This document shows, in pieces, positions 50,328 through 59,911 of a stretch of 64,000 bases of DNA. The translations under genes and the position numbers were made by a program. The DNA lies in the NCBI RefSeq assembly GCF_019458805.1, contig NZ_JAIBOA010000019.1, forward strand, positions 62,001-126,000, in the 5' to 3' direction. Each line of letters starts with the position of its first letter. Position 1 is the stretch's first letter. The stretch is from Actinomadura parmotrematis. GTDB taxonomy: Bacteria; Actinomycetota; Actinomycetes; Streptosporangiales; Streptosporangiaceae. The notes beneath the pieces are model-generated. The model was not told the origin of the DNA. It ran no database searches and saw only the letters and a list, made by a program, of their open reading frames with translations.

Positions 50328-51614
50328 GTGCGTAACGTGGCGGAGCAGGGCAGAACGGACGCATGGCGGGGTGCGCTCGTCGCGCACGCCCGCGCCGTCC
50401 TGGACGCCGTGGAGCACCTCATCGGCGGCCTCGGCACGGCGCTGCTCGCCTTCGTCGCGCTGGTGTGGACGGCCGCCGTCGCCGCCCTCTGCCCCCTCGG
50501 GATCGGGCTGCTGCTCGCGCCGACGGCGCCGCGCCTCGCCCGCTCGGTCGCCGAGCGGGAGCGGCACCGGCTGTCGCGCTCCGGCGCCGAGATCATGCCG
50601 GCGGGCCGGGCGCCCGCGGGCCTCCGCGCCGCCCTCGCCGACGCCACCGTCCGCCGCGACCTCGGCTGGGTCGCCGTCCACGCCACCTGGGGCCTGCTGA
50701 TCAGCGCGTTCGGGGTGGTGCTCACGGCGAACGCCGTGCAGGACTTCACCTACCCGCTCTGGTGGCGGATGCTGCCGCGCGACCAGGCGACGCCGAGCTT
50801 CGTCCCGTGGACCGTCCGCGACGAGCCGTCCGCCCTCGCCGTCGGCCTCTACGGGATGGCGCTGGCGGTCTGCTTTCTGATCGTCGGGCCGGGCCTCGCC
50901 CGCGTCCAGGCGTGGCCGGGCCGCCGCCTGCTGGCCCCGGCGGCGGGCGCCGACCTGTCGCTGCGGGTCGCGCACCTGTCGGCGACCCGCGCCGCCGCGC
51001 TCGACGCGCACGCCGCCGAGCTGCGCCGCATCGAGCGGTCCCTGCACGACGGCGCGCAGAACCGCCTCGTCGCCGTCACCGTCCTGCTCGGCGCCGCCCG
51101 CCGCGCCCTCGCCCGCGACCCGGCGACCGCCGAGGCCGCCCTCGGCCGCGCCCACGACGCCGCCGAGCAGGCCCTCGCCGAGCTCCGCCTCGTCGTGCGG
51201 AGCATCCTGCCGCCGGTCCTCGCCGACCGCGGCCTCGCCGAGGCGCTCGCCGGGCTCGCCGCGGACTGCCCGGTGCCCTGCCGCGTCGACGTCGACGTCC
51301 CCGGCCGGTGCGCGGCGTCCGCCGAGGCGACCGCCTACTTCGTCACCGCCGAGGCCCTCACCAACATCGCCGAGCACAGCCGCGCCCGCGCCGCCGCCGT
51401 CGTCCTCCGCCGCCGCGGCGACCGGCTCGTCCTCCGCGTCGAGGACGACGGCGTCGGCGGCGCCGCCGAGGGCGCGGGCGCGGCCGGCGGGCACCTGGGG
51501 TCCGGGCTCGCCGGCATCCGCGGCCGCGCCGAGGCCCACGACGGCCGCCTCACCCTGACCAGCCCGCCCGGCGGGCCGACCGTCCTCACCGTGGAGCTCC
51601 CGTGCGGATCGTGA
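50328..51614 (+). CDS. Sensor histidine kinase, LiaS/NarL-type
   Basis: A 428-residue kinase. Membrane helices cluster at about 35-65, 115-140 and 168-190; the phospho-acceptor His is in RRIERSLHDGAQNRLVAVTV; the ATPase N-box is TAEALTNIAEHSRA and the G box VEDDGVGGA. The sensed signal is unknown. It overlaps the response regulator by 13 bases. It is divergent from the ABC operon, a layout typical of systems that control a detoxifying exporter. GTG 50328 start. Confidence 0.88.
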   Translation: MRNVAEQGRTDAWRGALVAHARAVLDAVEHLIGGLGTALLAFVALVWTAAVAALCPLGIGLLLAPTAPRLARSVAERERHRLSRSGAEIMPAGRAPAGLRAALADATVRRDLGWVAVHATWGLLISAFGVVLTANAVQDFTYPLWWRMLPRDQATPSFVPWTVRDEPSALAVGLYGMALAVCFLIVGPGLARVQAWPGRRLLAPAAGADLSLRVAHLSATRAAALDAHAAELRRIERSLHDGAQNRLVAVTVLLGAARRALARDPATAEAALGRAHDAAEQALAELRLVVRSILPPVLADRGLAEALAGLAADCPVPCRVDVDVPGRCAASAEATAYFVTAEALTNIAEHSRARAAAVVLRRRGDRLVLRVEDDGVGGAAEGAGAAGGHLGSGLAGIRGRAEAHDGRLTLTSPPGGPTVLTVELPCGS

Positions 51615-52264
51615 TCGCCGAGGACGACCCGCTGCTGCGCGAGGGCGTCGCGCTGCTCCTCCGCGCCGAGTCCCTGGACGTCGTGGCCACCGCCGGCGGC
51701 CCCGCCGCGCTCCTCGCCGCCGTCGACGAGCACCGGCCGGACGTCGCGATCGTGGACGTGCGGATGCCGCCGACGCACACCGACGAGGGCATCAGGGCCG
51801 CCGTCGAGGCGCGCCGCCGTCACCCCGGCCTCGCCGTCCTCGTCCTGTCCGCCTACGTCGAGCGGGCGTTCGCCACCGAGCTCCTCGCCACCGGCGGCGA
51901 CGGGCTCGGCTACCTGCTGAAGGAGCGCGTCGGCCGCGTCGAGCAGTTCCTCGACGCGCTGCACCGCGTCGCGGCGGGCGGCACCGCCATCGACCCCGAC
52001 GTCGTCGCGCAGCTCCTCACCCGCTCCCGCCCGGACGGCGGCCTGGAGCGGCTCACCGCCCGCGAGCGCGACGTCCTCGCGCTCATGGCCGAGGGCCTCG
52101 GCAACACCGCGATCGCCGAGCGCCTCGTCGTCACCGAGGGCGCCGTCCACAAGCACATCCGCAGCATCTTCGCCAAGCTCGGCCTGGCCCCCGCCGACCG
52201 CGCCGACCGGCGCGTCACCGCCGTCCTGCGGTACCTCGACGACGGCCGGCGCCCCGGCCGCTGA
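51602..52264 (+). CDS. Response regulator, NarL/FixJ family
   Basis: A 220-residue regulator. Receiver: acidic pocket IAEDDPLL, phospho-Asp in VAIVDVRMPPTH, Lys in YLLKERVG. LuxR-type helix-turn-helix: LTARERDVLALMAEGLGNTA then VTEGAVHKHIRSIFAKLGL. GTG 51602 lies inside the end of the kinase gene, so translation is coupled. Likely targets are the divergent ABC genes. Confidence 0.92.
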   Translation: MRIVIAEDDPLLREGVALLLRAESLDVVATAGGPAALLAAVDEHRPDVAIVDVRMPPTHTDEGIRAAVEARRRHPGLAVLVLSAYVERAFATELLATGGDGLGYLLKERVGRVEQFLDALHRVAAGGTAIDPDVVAQLLTRSRPDGGLERLTARERDVLALMAEGLGNTAIAERLVVTEGAVHKHIRSIFAKLGLAPADRADRRVTAVLRYLDDGRRPGR

Positions 52265-52387
52265 CACCATCGATCGGCCCGTCCCGCGTGTTGCTGGCCG
52301 CACATCGGCCCGCCGGGCGGTATCACCTTGAGTAGCGATCAGTGACTTTCAGTATCTGAAAATTCTTTGCCTCGAGGAAGGGGTCCG

Positions 52388-53536
52388 GTGACCGACAGCG
52401 CAGCCCGTGGACATGAAGAGCCTGCCCGTGACGAGACCGGCGGCGACGGCCGGCGCGGCAGGAGGGGCGCCGCCGCGGCGCAGGCCGGGACGGCGGTCGG
52501 GCTCGTCCTCGGCTCCGCCGCGCTGCTGGCGCCCGGCACCGCGCTCGCCGCGCCGGCCGCGCCGGCCGACGGGCCGCCCATGCCGCCGCGCCTCGCGGTG
52601 ACCAAGCAGGCGTCGGCGGACCGCGTCCGCCCCGGGCAGACGCTCCGCTACACCATGCGGATCCGCAACACCGGCCTCGTCCCGGTCGACGCCGCGCGCC
52701 TGGTCGACGACCTGCCCGACGGGCTCACCGCGACCGCCGCGAGCGGCGGATGCGCGGCGAAGAAGACCAAGGTCGTCTGCAAGCGGCTGCGGGTGCCCTA
52801 CCGCAAGTCGACGACCGTCACCGTGACGGCGCGCGTCGCGTCCGACGCGCACCCCGGCAAGCTGGTGAACACCACCAAGGTCCTCTACGGCGGCCGCACC
52901 GCCCGCGCCCGCGCCACCGTCACCGTGACGCCGCCGCCGCCCCCGCCGCCGACCCCGACCCCGAAGCCCACGCCGTCCAAGGCGAGGGCCAGGGCCGCGC
53001 ACGCGCATGCGCACGCCGTCGTCGCGCCGGGCCGGCCCAACGGCTACCAGGCCGCCGCGCCCTGCACGCCGCCCGCCGACGGCTACGGCGCCGCGGGCGG
53101 GGCGAAGGCCGCCCCGGGCTGCTGCAAGCCGTCCGCGCACTCCGGCGACGGCCACGGGGCCGGGCCCGCCGGGCACGGCACCCGCTGCCACCGCCGCCCG
53201 CACCGCCCGCAGAAGCCGCACCGCCAGCCGGTGGCCGACCGCGCCCCGACGTCCTGCACGACGCCCGGGTCCGGCGGCCCGTCCGGGAGCGGCGCGAACC
53301 GTCCCGGCTGCTGCCCGGGGATGCCCGCGGGCGCGGCCGGCCGCGACGCCGCCGCTCCCGGCTCCGGCGCCTGCGGCGCCCCGGACTACCAGGGCTCCGC
53401 GCCCCGCGCCACCGAGCCGCTGCCGCACACCGGCAGCGACTCGGCGCTGCCGCTGGCCGCCCTCGGGGCCGGCGCGGTCGCCGTCGGCGCGGGCATCGTC
53501 ATCGCCACCCGCCGCCGCGGCCGCCTCGACGGCTGA
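52388..53536 (+). CDS. LPXTG-anchored DUF11-domain surface protein, Cys/His/Pro-rich
   Basis: A 382-residue secreted protein. Signal peptide ends near LLAPGTALAAPA. One DUF11-like domain (about 75-180: LAVTKQASADRVRPGQTLRY, YRKSTTVTVTARVAS). A Pro tract and a His/Cys/Pro/Gly-rich stretch follow, with GCCKP and GCCPG pairs. The sorting signal is LPHTG, followed by a helix (LPLAALGAGAVAVGAGIVIA) and RRRGR. It should be linked to peptidoglycan by a sortase, none of which is encoded in this window. GTG 52388 follows GAGGAAGGGG. Confidence 0.85.
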   Translation: MTDSAARGHEEPARDETGGDGRRGRRGAAAAQAGTAVGLVLGSAALLAPGTALAAPAAPADGPPMPPRLAVTKQASADRVRPGQTLRYTMRIRNTGLVPVDAARLVDDLPDGLTATAASGGCAAKKTKVVCKRLRVPYRKSTTVTVTARVASDAHPGKLVNTTKVLYGGRTARARATVTVTPPPPPPPTPTPKPTPSKARARAAHAHAHAVVAPGRPNGYQAAAPCTPPADGYGAAGGAKAAPGCCKPSAHSGDGHGAGPAGHGTRCHRRPHRPQKPHRQPVADRAPTSCTTPGSGGPSGSGANRPGCCPGMPAGAAGRDAAAPGSGACGAPDYQGSAPRATEPLPHTGSDSALPLAALGAGAVAVGAGIVIATRRRGRLDG

Positions 53537-53633
53537 CACCCGATCTGGACGCTGCGGCGCCCACCGGGCCGTGCGGGAACGTGTTCTGAGCATGATCCCG
53601 GCCTGGTGGGCGCCGCGTCCATGGGGGCGCCGG

Positions 53634-54233
53634 TCAGGCGCCCTTGGCCGCCGCCAGCCGCGCGGCGACGTCGTTCCAGTTGACGAGGTCCCAGAGCCTC
53701 TCGACGTAGTCGGGGCGCACGTTCCTGTACTGCAGGTAGTAGGCGTGCTCCCAGGCGTCGAACACCAGCAGCGGGGTGGCGCCGATGCCGACGTTGCCGT
53801 GGTGGTCGTAGACCTGCTGCACGATCAGCTTCCGCCCGAGCGGCTCCCAGCCGAGCACGCCCCAGCCCGACCCCTGCACGGTCGCGGTGGCGCTGGTGAG
53901 CTGCTGCTTGAACGCCTCGAACGACCCGAAGTGCTCGTCGATCGCCGTGCCGAGCTCCCCGCCCGGCCGGTCGCCGCCGTCGGGCGACAGGTTGTCCCAG
54001 AAGATCGTGTGCAGCACGTGCCCCGACAGGTTGAACGCCAGGGTCTTCTCCAGCCCGACGAGCCCCCCGAACCGCTCCTTGTCGCGCGCCTCCGCCAGCT
54101 TCTCCAGCGTGTCGTTGGCGCCCTTGACGTAGGCGGCGTGGTGCTTGTCGTGGTGCAGCTCCAGGATCTCGCCGGTGATGGCGGGCTCCAGCGCGGCGTA
54201 GTCGTAGGGGAGATCGGGCAGCGAGTAGGTCAT
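53634..54233 (-). CDS. Superoxide dismutase (Fe/Mn)
   Basis: A 199-residue Fe/Mn superoxide dismutase. Metal ligands: His in ILELHHDKHHAAYV, His in LSGHVLHTIFWDN, and Asp and His in VFDAWEHAYYLQY. GSGWGVLGWEPLG is the usual signature region. It converts superoxide to peroxide and oxygen in the cytosol. Choice of Fe or Mn is not evident. ATG 54233 follows GGAG; the frame extends to GTG 54242. Confidence 0.93.
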   Translation of the reverse strand: MTYSLPDLPYDYAALEPAITGEILELHHDKHHAAYVKGANDTLEKLAEARDKERFGGLVGLEKTLAFNLSGHVLHTIFWDNLSPDGGDRPGGELGTAIDEHFGSFEAFKQQLTSATATVQGSGWGVLGWEPLGRKLIVQQVYDHHGNVGIGATPLLVFDAWEHAYYLQYRNVRPDYVERLWDLVNWNDVAARLAAAKGA

Positions 54234-54369
54234 GCGCTCCACTATTGCAAATAAGTCGCATCTGCATCAACAACGCAGTTAGTGCGGCGCGCGAGCCGTC
54301 GCCGCCGCCTGAACGGGCGGTCCGGCGAACGCCTCACGGCCGTCCCGGAGGGCGGCCGCGCCCGGCAGG

Positions 54370-54831
54370 TCACCCGAGCCCGAGCGCCCTGGCGAACTCG
54401 TCGCGTGCCACCGAGCGCGCCAGGGCGGTGTTCAAGAAGGCGGCCGGCTCGGTGACGATCGAGGGCTCGGTGATGGAGGCGGCGCGCACCGGACGGTCGT
54501 GCTCGTCGAAGTCCAAGCGCACGACGCGCGCCGCGTCGAACAGCCAGTAGTCGAAATCCGGCAGGTCGGCGGCGCGGGCGCGATCGAGATAGCGGATGCC
54601 CTCACCGGCGGCGATGCGGCGGGAGGCGAACCACAGGCCGTACGCGCTGTAGTCGGTGGGCGGCAGCGACGCGATCCGGACCCTGCGGAACGTCCGGCCC
54701 TCACCGGCGGCGTTGCGGACCATGGCGAACCGGTCCTGTGCCCGCGCCAGATCGTCGGGCTCGCCGGCCAGGAAGCGGCGCAGCGGCTCCCGTTCGGATC
54801 CGGTCTCGTAGCGGTCGCGAGTTCGAAAGGC
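54370..54831 (-). pseudogene. 5'-truncated DUF6879 gene
   Basis: A DUF6879 frame: AFRTRDRYETGSEREPLRRF, LAGEPDDLARAQDRFAMVRN, then GLWFASRRIAAGEGIRYLDR and DFDYWLFDAARVVRLDFDEH. Homology begins abruptly at about 54831, where normally some 20-30 more residues precede, and no start codon exists in frame before the homology breaks. ATG 54723 could yield 117 residues. The break point lies at the left edge of the restriction island. Confidence 0.6.
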
Positions 54832-55040
54832 CGGTCGAGCCCTGCGGCCGCGCGCGGCGCCAAGGAATGGAATGAAAGGTATTAAACGGTCATTTCCGTA
54901 TCCCGTCCCGGCCGGCGCGGAACCCCTGCGGTCCCTGGTGAACGTGTAGTCGGTGAGGTGAACGGTAAAGCCCTGGAAAGGAGAGAGTGAAGGCGATATT
55001 CTGTACTGTTCTTTCGGTCTATCGGGTGGGATGGGGACGC

Positions 55041-58000
55041 ATGGCCGATTCGTTCGAGGAGCTGGCGGGGCGGTCGCGGAACTTCGGGTTCCTGCTCCGG
55101 CACGAACGCCTGCTGGTGCTCGACGGCGCCACGGCCGAGTCCTACATCTACAGCGACCCGGACGCGGCGATGGCGCGGTCCCGGCGGTTCGCCGAGACGC
55201 TCGCGAAGCTGCTGGTGGCGCGCACGCAGACGCCGGTGAGCGAGCACGCGACCCTCAACGCCAGGATCGCCGCGCTGGCCCGCGCCGGCGTCCTGCGGCC
55301 CAACGTCCGCCAGGCGTTCGACGACGTCCGCGACGCCGGCAACCGGGCGGTCCACTCCTACTGGGGGGACGTTCAGGCCGCCCTGAAGTGCGTGCGGACC
55401 TGCTTCGAGCTCGGGATCTGGTTCCACCGGGCCAGCAGCGACGCCCCCGCGCCCGCCGGGTTCGTCCCGCCGCCCGTGCCGGACGGCCGGGCGCCCGACT
55501 CGGCGGCCGAGCGGACCCAGCTCGCCGAACTCCGCGCGGAGCTGGAGCGCCTCCAGGAGCGGCTGACCGCCGTCAACGTCAGCCGGGACGGGGAGACCTC
55601 CAAGCTGGAGGCCGAGGCCCGCGCCCGGCGGCAGGTCGAGGAGGAGCTCGCCCGCGCGCTGGCGGAGCGGGAGGCGCTGCAAGCCGCGGTCGCGCAGGCG
55701 CAGCGGGAGCGGGCCGAGGCCGAGGAGCGCTTCACCGCGCAGGTCGGCGGCGCGGGGAAGGTGAGGCCCGCCGAGCGGGACGCCTTCATCGCGCGCGCCC
55801 AGCACGCCGCCGCCGCGCCGCTGACGGAGGCCGAGGTCCGCGAGCACGTCGACGGCATGCTCCGCGCCGCCGGCTGGGACGTCCAGGACGAGAAGGACAT
55901 CAACCTGTTCGCCGCCGATGGGGTGGCCGTGCGGGAGGTGGGGACGGCCAGGGGCGTGGCCGACTACCTGCTGTACGTCGACCGGAAGATCGTCGGGGTG
56001 ATCGAGGCCAAGCGCGAGGGCGTCATCCTGACTCCGGTGGAGGCCCAGTCGGCCCGCTACGCCGACGCGCTGACGGCGTCCCAGCAGGTGGCCGCCTGGC
56101 GGATGCCGCTGCCGTTCCGCTACGAGACCACCGCGATCGAGACGCACTTCACCAACGCCCTCGACCCGGCCCCGCGCGCCCGCGCGGTGTTCTCCTTCCA
56201 CCGGCCCGAGACGCTGGCGCGCTGGATGCGCGAGGCGGACGCCGAGCCCGGCGCCCCCACGCTGCGCGGGCGCCTGCGCGCGCTGCCGCCGCTGGACGCG
56301 CGGCGGCTGCGCGCGGCGCAGGCCCGCGCCGTCACCGGCCTGGAGGAGTCCCTCACCCGCGACGAGCCGCGCAGCCTGATCCAGATGGCCACCGGCGCGG
56401 GCAAGACCTACATGGCGGTCACCGAGGCGTACCGGCTGCTGAAGTACGCCAAGGCGCGGCGCATCCTGTTCCTGGTCGACCGCAACAACCTCGGCAAGCA
56501 GGCGTTCACCGAGTTCGACAACTTCGTCACCCCCGACGACGGCCGCAAGTTCACCGAGCTCTACAACGTCGAGCGGCTCGGCGGCGCGGCCATGAACGAG
56601 TCCACCAAGGTCGTCATCTCCACCGTGCAGCGGCTGTACGCGCGGCTCCGCGGCGAGCCGGTGGACCCCGACACCGAGGACGAGCGCTACGACAGCTACG
56701 ACGCCGGCGACGTCGTCGAGGTCGCCTACAGCGCCGACCTGCCGCCGGAGAGCTTCGACCTGATCATCGTGGACGAGTGCCACCGGTCGATCTACGGCGT
56801 GTGGCGGCAGGTGCTGGAGTACTTCGACGCCCACCTGGTCGGGCTGACCGCGACGCCGGTCAAGCAGACCTTCGGGTTCTTCGGCCAGAACCTCGTCAGC
56901 GAGTACACCTACCGCGAGTCGGTCGCCGACGCCGTCAACGTCGACTTCGACGTCTACCGCATCCGCACCGAGCACGCCGAGCAGGGCGCCACCATCGAAC
57001 AGGGCACCGTGGTGCCCATCATGAGCCGCCCGACGCGCCGCCGCCGCTACGAGGAGCTCGACGACGACCTCGCCTGGTCCGGCGCCCAGCTCGGCCGCAA
57101 GGTGATCAGCACGGGCCAGCTGCGGCTCGTCCTGGAGACCTTCCGGGACCGGCTGTTCACCGAGATCTTCCCGGGCCGCACGCACGTCCCCAAGACGCTG
57201 ATCTTCGCCGTGGACGACAACCACGCCGAGGAGATCGTGACCATGGCCCGCACCGTGTTCGGCAAGGGCAACGACTTCTGCAAGAAGATCACCTACAAGG
57301 CCGCCGACCCCGACGCGCTCATCGCGGAGTTCCGCAACTCCCCGGACCTGCGGATCGCCGTCACCGTCAACATGATCGCGACGGGGACGGACATCCGGCC
57401 GCTGGAGTGCGTGTTCTTCCTCAACGAGGTGAAAAGCTGGGCGCTGTTCGAGCAGATGAAGGGCCGGGGCTCCCGGACGGTCGACCCGGCCGAGCTCCAG
57501 CGCGTCACCCCGGACGTCGCGGCGAAGACCCGCTTCGTCATCGTCGACGCCGTGGGCGTCACCGACTCCCCGCGCGTGGACGCCACCCCGCTCGTCCAGC
57601 ACACCGAGAAGCAGATCAGCTTCGAGAAGCTGCTCCGCAAGGCCCGCAGCCTGACGATCGACGAGCAGGAGGCGTCCACCCTCGCCGGCCGCCTCGCCCG
57701 CCTCAACAAGCAGATCACCCCCGAGGAGCGGACCGAGCTGGAGAACCTGGCCGGCCGGCCCCTCACCGAGGTGATCGCCTCGGTGTCGAGCTGCGCCGAC
57801 CCCGACGCACTCCAGGAGGCGTACGGCGACGGCGGCCCGCAGGGCCGGGCCGCCGTTCACGACCTGATCGTCCGAGCCGTGCGGCCCCTCGCCGAGAACG
57901 CCGAGCTGTGCAAGCGCCTGCTGGAGATCCGCCGCGCCCACGACGTGTACTGGGACGAGGTCAACCGCGACACCCTCATCGAGGCCGCCGCCCAGGACCC

Positions 58001-58559
58001 CGCGCTCCGCGCCCAGGAGGTGGTGACGTCCTGGCGCGCCTACCTGGAGGAGCACCAGGACGAGATCGCCGCGATTGAGGCCGCCTACCGCAGCGGCCGG
58101 CCGGGCCGCGAGGCCTACGCCAAGCTCAAGGAGCTCGCGACCCGCATCGCCCGCCCGCCGTACGAGTGGACGCCCCAGCGGTTGTGGGACGCCTACGAGC
58201 GGCTGAACCTCGCCGCCGACAAGCACGGCACCCAGCACGGCCCGGTCGACCTCATCGGCCTGATCCGTTTCGAGCTGGGCCTCGACACCGAACCGAAACC
58301 GCACCGTAGTGTCGTGGAGGAGCGGTACGCTGCCTGGCTTGTGAAGCAGCAGCAGGCCGGAGCCGATTTCACCGCAGATCAGCGGTGGTGGCTGGACCGC
58401 ATCCGCGACGTGGTCATCACCCAGGCCGGCATCGACCACACCGAGCTGGACAAGCCCCCCTTCACCGACCGCGGCGGCATCGACGGCTTCCTGCACACCT
58501 TCGGCGACGCCAGGGCCGAGGCCGTCCTCAACGACCTGAACCGGGACCTCACTGCATGA
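55041..58559 (+). CDS. hsdR: Type I restriction enzyme, motor/nuclease subunit
   Basis: An 1172-residue subunit. Residues about 1-145 are DUF4145-like (ESYIYSDPDAAMARSRRFAE). A coiled coil (about 160-245) follows. The nuclease motif is YLLYVDRKIVGVIEAKREG. The helicase motor has MATGAGKTYMAV, IIVDECHRSIYG and LTATPVKQTFGFF and GRGSRTVDPAEL. It translocates and cuts unmodified DNA with HsdM and HsdS. ATG 55041 starts the homology; GTG 54987 is possible. Its stop overlaps the hsdS start (ATGA). Confidence 0.95.
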   Translation: MADSFEELAGRSRNFGFLLRHERLLVLDGATAESYIYSDPDAAMARSRRFAETLAKLLVARTQTPVSEHATLNARIAALARAGVLRPNVRQAFDDVRDAGNRAVHSYWGDVQAALKCVRTCFELGIWFHRASSDAPAPAGFVPPPVPDGRAPDSAAERTQLAELRAELERLQERLTAVNVSRDGETSKLEAEARARRQVEEELARALAEREALQAAVAQAQRERAEAEERFTAQVGGAGKVRPAERDAFIARAQHAAAAPLTEAEVREHVDGMLRAAGWDVQDEKDINLFAADGVAVREVGTARGVADYLLYVDRKIVGVIEAKREGVILTPVEAQSARYADALTASQQVAAWRMPLPFRYETTAIETHFTNALDPAPRARAVFSFHRPETLARWMREADAEPGAPTLRGRLRALPPLDARRLRAAQARAVTGLEESLTRDEPRSLIQMATGAGKTYMAVTEAYRLLKYAKARRILFLVDRNNLGKQAFTEFDNFVTPDDGRKFTELYNVERLGGAAMNESTKVVISTVQRLYARLRGEPVDPDTEDERYDSYDAGDVVEVAYSADLPPESFDLIIVDECHRSIYGVWRQVLEYFDAHLVGLTATPVKQTFGFFGQNLVSEYTYRESVADAVNVDFDVYRIRTEHAEQGATIEQGTVVPIMSRPTRRRRYEELDDDLAWSGAQLGRKVISTGQLRLVLETFRDRLFTEIFPGRTHVPKTLIFAVDDNHAEEIVTMARTVFGKGNDFCKKITYKAADPDALIAEFRNSPDLRIAVTVNMIATGTDIRPLECVFFLNEVKSWALFEQMKGRGSRTVDPAELQRVTPDVAAKTRFVIVDAVGVTDSPRVDATPLVQHTEKQISFEKLLRKARSLTIDEQEASTLAGRLARLNKQITPEERTELENLAGRPLTEVIASVSSCADPDALQEAYGDGGPQGRAAVHDLIVRAVRPLAENAELCKRLLEIRRAHDVYWDEVNRDTLIEAAAQDPALRAQEVVTSWRAYLEEHQDEIAAIEAAYRSGRPGREAYAKLKELATRIARPPYEWTPQRLWDAYERLNLAADKHGTQHGPVDLIGLIRFELGLDTEPKPHRSVVEERYAAWLVKQQQAGADFTADQRWWLDRIRDVVITQAGIDHTELDKPPFTDRGGIDGFLHTFGDARAEAVLNDLNRDLTA

Positions 58560-59911
58560 CCGATCTCCCCGACGGCTGGGCCTGGGCTCCGCTCGGCGAC
58601 CTGCTCCTACGGATCGAGGCGGGCAAGTCGTTCCGCTGCGAAGGCCGCCCCGCTCGACCGGAAGAGTGGGGAATCATCAAGGTCAGCGCGATGACCTGGG
58701 GAAAGTTTCAGGAGCAGGAGAACAAGGCGGTCCTGGCGGACATCGAAATCGATCCCGCCAACGAGATCAAGCCTGGCGATATTCTCCTCAGCAGGGCTAA
58801 CACCGAAGCCTATGTAGGAGCTGCGGTGCTGGTGGGCGAATGCCGCCCTAAGCTACTCCTCAGTGACAAGAGCCTGCGTTTGGTTCCGTCTGCCTCAGTC
58901 GACCATCGTTGGCTCGTTTTTCTTTTGAGTTCGCCGGATATTCGAGAAGAAATATCGCGAAAGGCGACCGGCACCAAAGATTCGATGCGCAATATCTCCC
59001 AGAACTCCTTGAAGGAGATAGTTGTTCCGGTCCCGCCCACCGTTGAGCAACACCGCATCGTCGCCGCTCTCGAAGATCACCTATCCCTCTTGGATGGGGC
59101 TGTTGATTTGCTAGCAAATACTGGCGATCGTATCCACATTTTGCGCAGGTCTGCGCTTCAAGAATTGCGTTATCAAGCCCTGCGAGACAATCCGGAAATG
59201 CTGCCTATCGGCCATATTGCCACGACGGCTCTTGGTAAAATGTTGGACTCTAAAAATAACAGAGGAAAGTCGACGCCCTATCTGCGGAATGTGAACGTCC
59301 GGTGGGGAAAAGTTGATCTTTCCAACGTTGATAGTGTTCCGATGTCGGAAGATCAGCGTGTGAAATTCTCCCTCCAAAAGGGCGACCTCCTTGTTTGTGA
59401 AGGTGGAGAGCCTGGGCGCTGTGCTATATGGCCGGGCCATCGTGATGATATCTCCTATCAAAAGGCCCTTCATCGAGTTCGCCCTGGTGGGAAGGTTTCC
59501 TCTGAATGGCTTGCCCTAATGCTTGAGGAGTCCATCAGGAATGGTCGTGCATCTCATATGTTCACCGGCACGACTATCAAACATTTGCCGCAAGAAAAAC
59601 TCAGGATGCTCGCTGTTCCAGTGCCCTCACGGAGTCTTCAAGACGAGATCATTCGTAAATTTACAGAGACTGCCAGGGATATAGAAAGATTCTCTGGCAT
59701 GTTGGCGGCTTTGGAGCGTCGTTTTCTTCATATGCGTCGATCTTTGCTGACGGAAGCTTTCGCGGGGCGGTTGGTGGAGCAGGATCCGGCGGATGAGCCG
59801 GCGTCCGTCCTGCTGGAGCGCATCCAGGCTGAACGGACGGCGCACGGTTCGGCACGACGGGGACGGCGGGGCACGAGTAAGCAGGCGCCGCAGGAAGAGA
59901 CGTTGGTGTGA
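58556..59911 (+). CDS. hsdS: Type I specificity subunit
   Basis: A 451-residue subunit with two target-recognition domains, each beginning in family style (LPDGWAWAPLGDLL; MLPIGHIATTALGKML) and followed by conserved helices (VPVPPTVEQHRIVAALEDHL; VPVPSRSLQDEIIRKFTETA). The C-terminus (RRSLLTEAFAGRLVEQDPAD) is typical. It determines the recognition sequence. Two hand-counted lines at 59161-59280 are 45-50% G+C, far below hsdR (75% in one line), which marks the second domain as foreign. It is placed between hsdR and hsdM, with overlapping starts. Confidence 0.93.
   Translation: MTDLPDGWAWAPLGDLLLRIEAGKSFRCEGRPARPEEWGIIKVSAMTWGKFQEQENKAVLADIEIDPANEIKPGDILLSRANTEAYVGAAVLVGECRPKLLLSDKSLRLVPSASVDHRWLVFLLSSPDIREEISRKATGTKDSMRNISQNSLKEIVVPVPPTVEQHRIVAALEDHLSLLDGAVDLLANTGDRIHILRRSALQELRYQALRDNPEMLPIGHIATTALGKMLDSKNNRGKSTPYLRNVNVRWGKVDLSNVDSVPMSEDQRVKFSLQKGDLLVCEGGEPGRCAIWPGHRDDISYQKALHRVRPGGKVSSEWLALMLEESIRNGRASHMFTGTTIKHLPQEKLRMLAVPVPSRSLQDEIIRKFTETARDIERFSGMLAALERRFLHMRRSLLTEAFAGRLVEQDPADEPASVLLERIQAERTAHGSARRGRRGTSKQAPQEETLV

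Noticed and set aside
54882..58496. A 1204-codon open frame opposite hsdR
   Set aside because: Low-complexity Val/Leu/Gly/Asp-rich translation typical of antisense frames in G+C-rich genes; hsdR on the other strand has clear motifs throughout.
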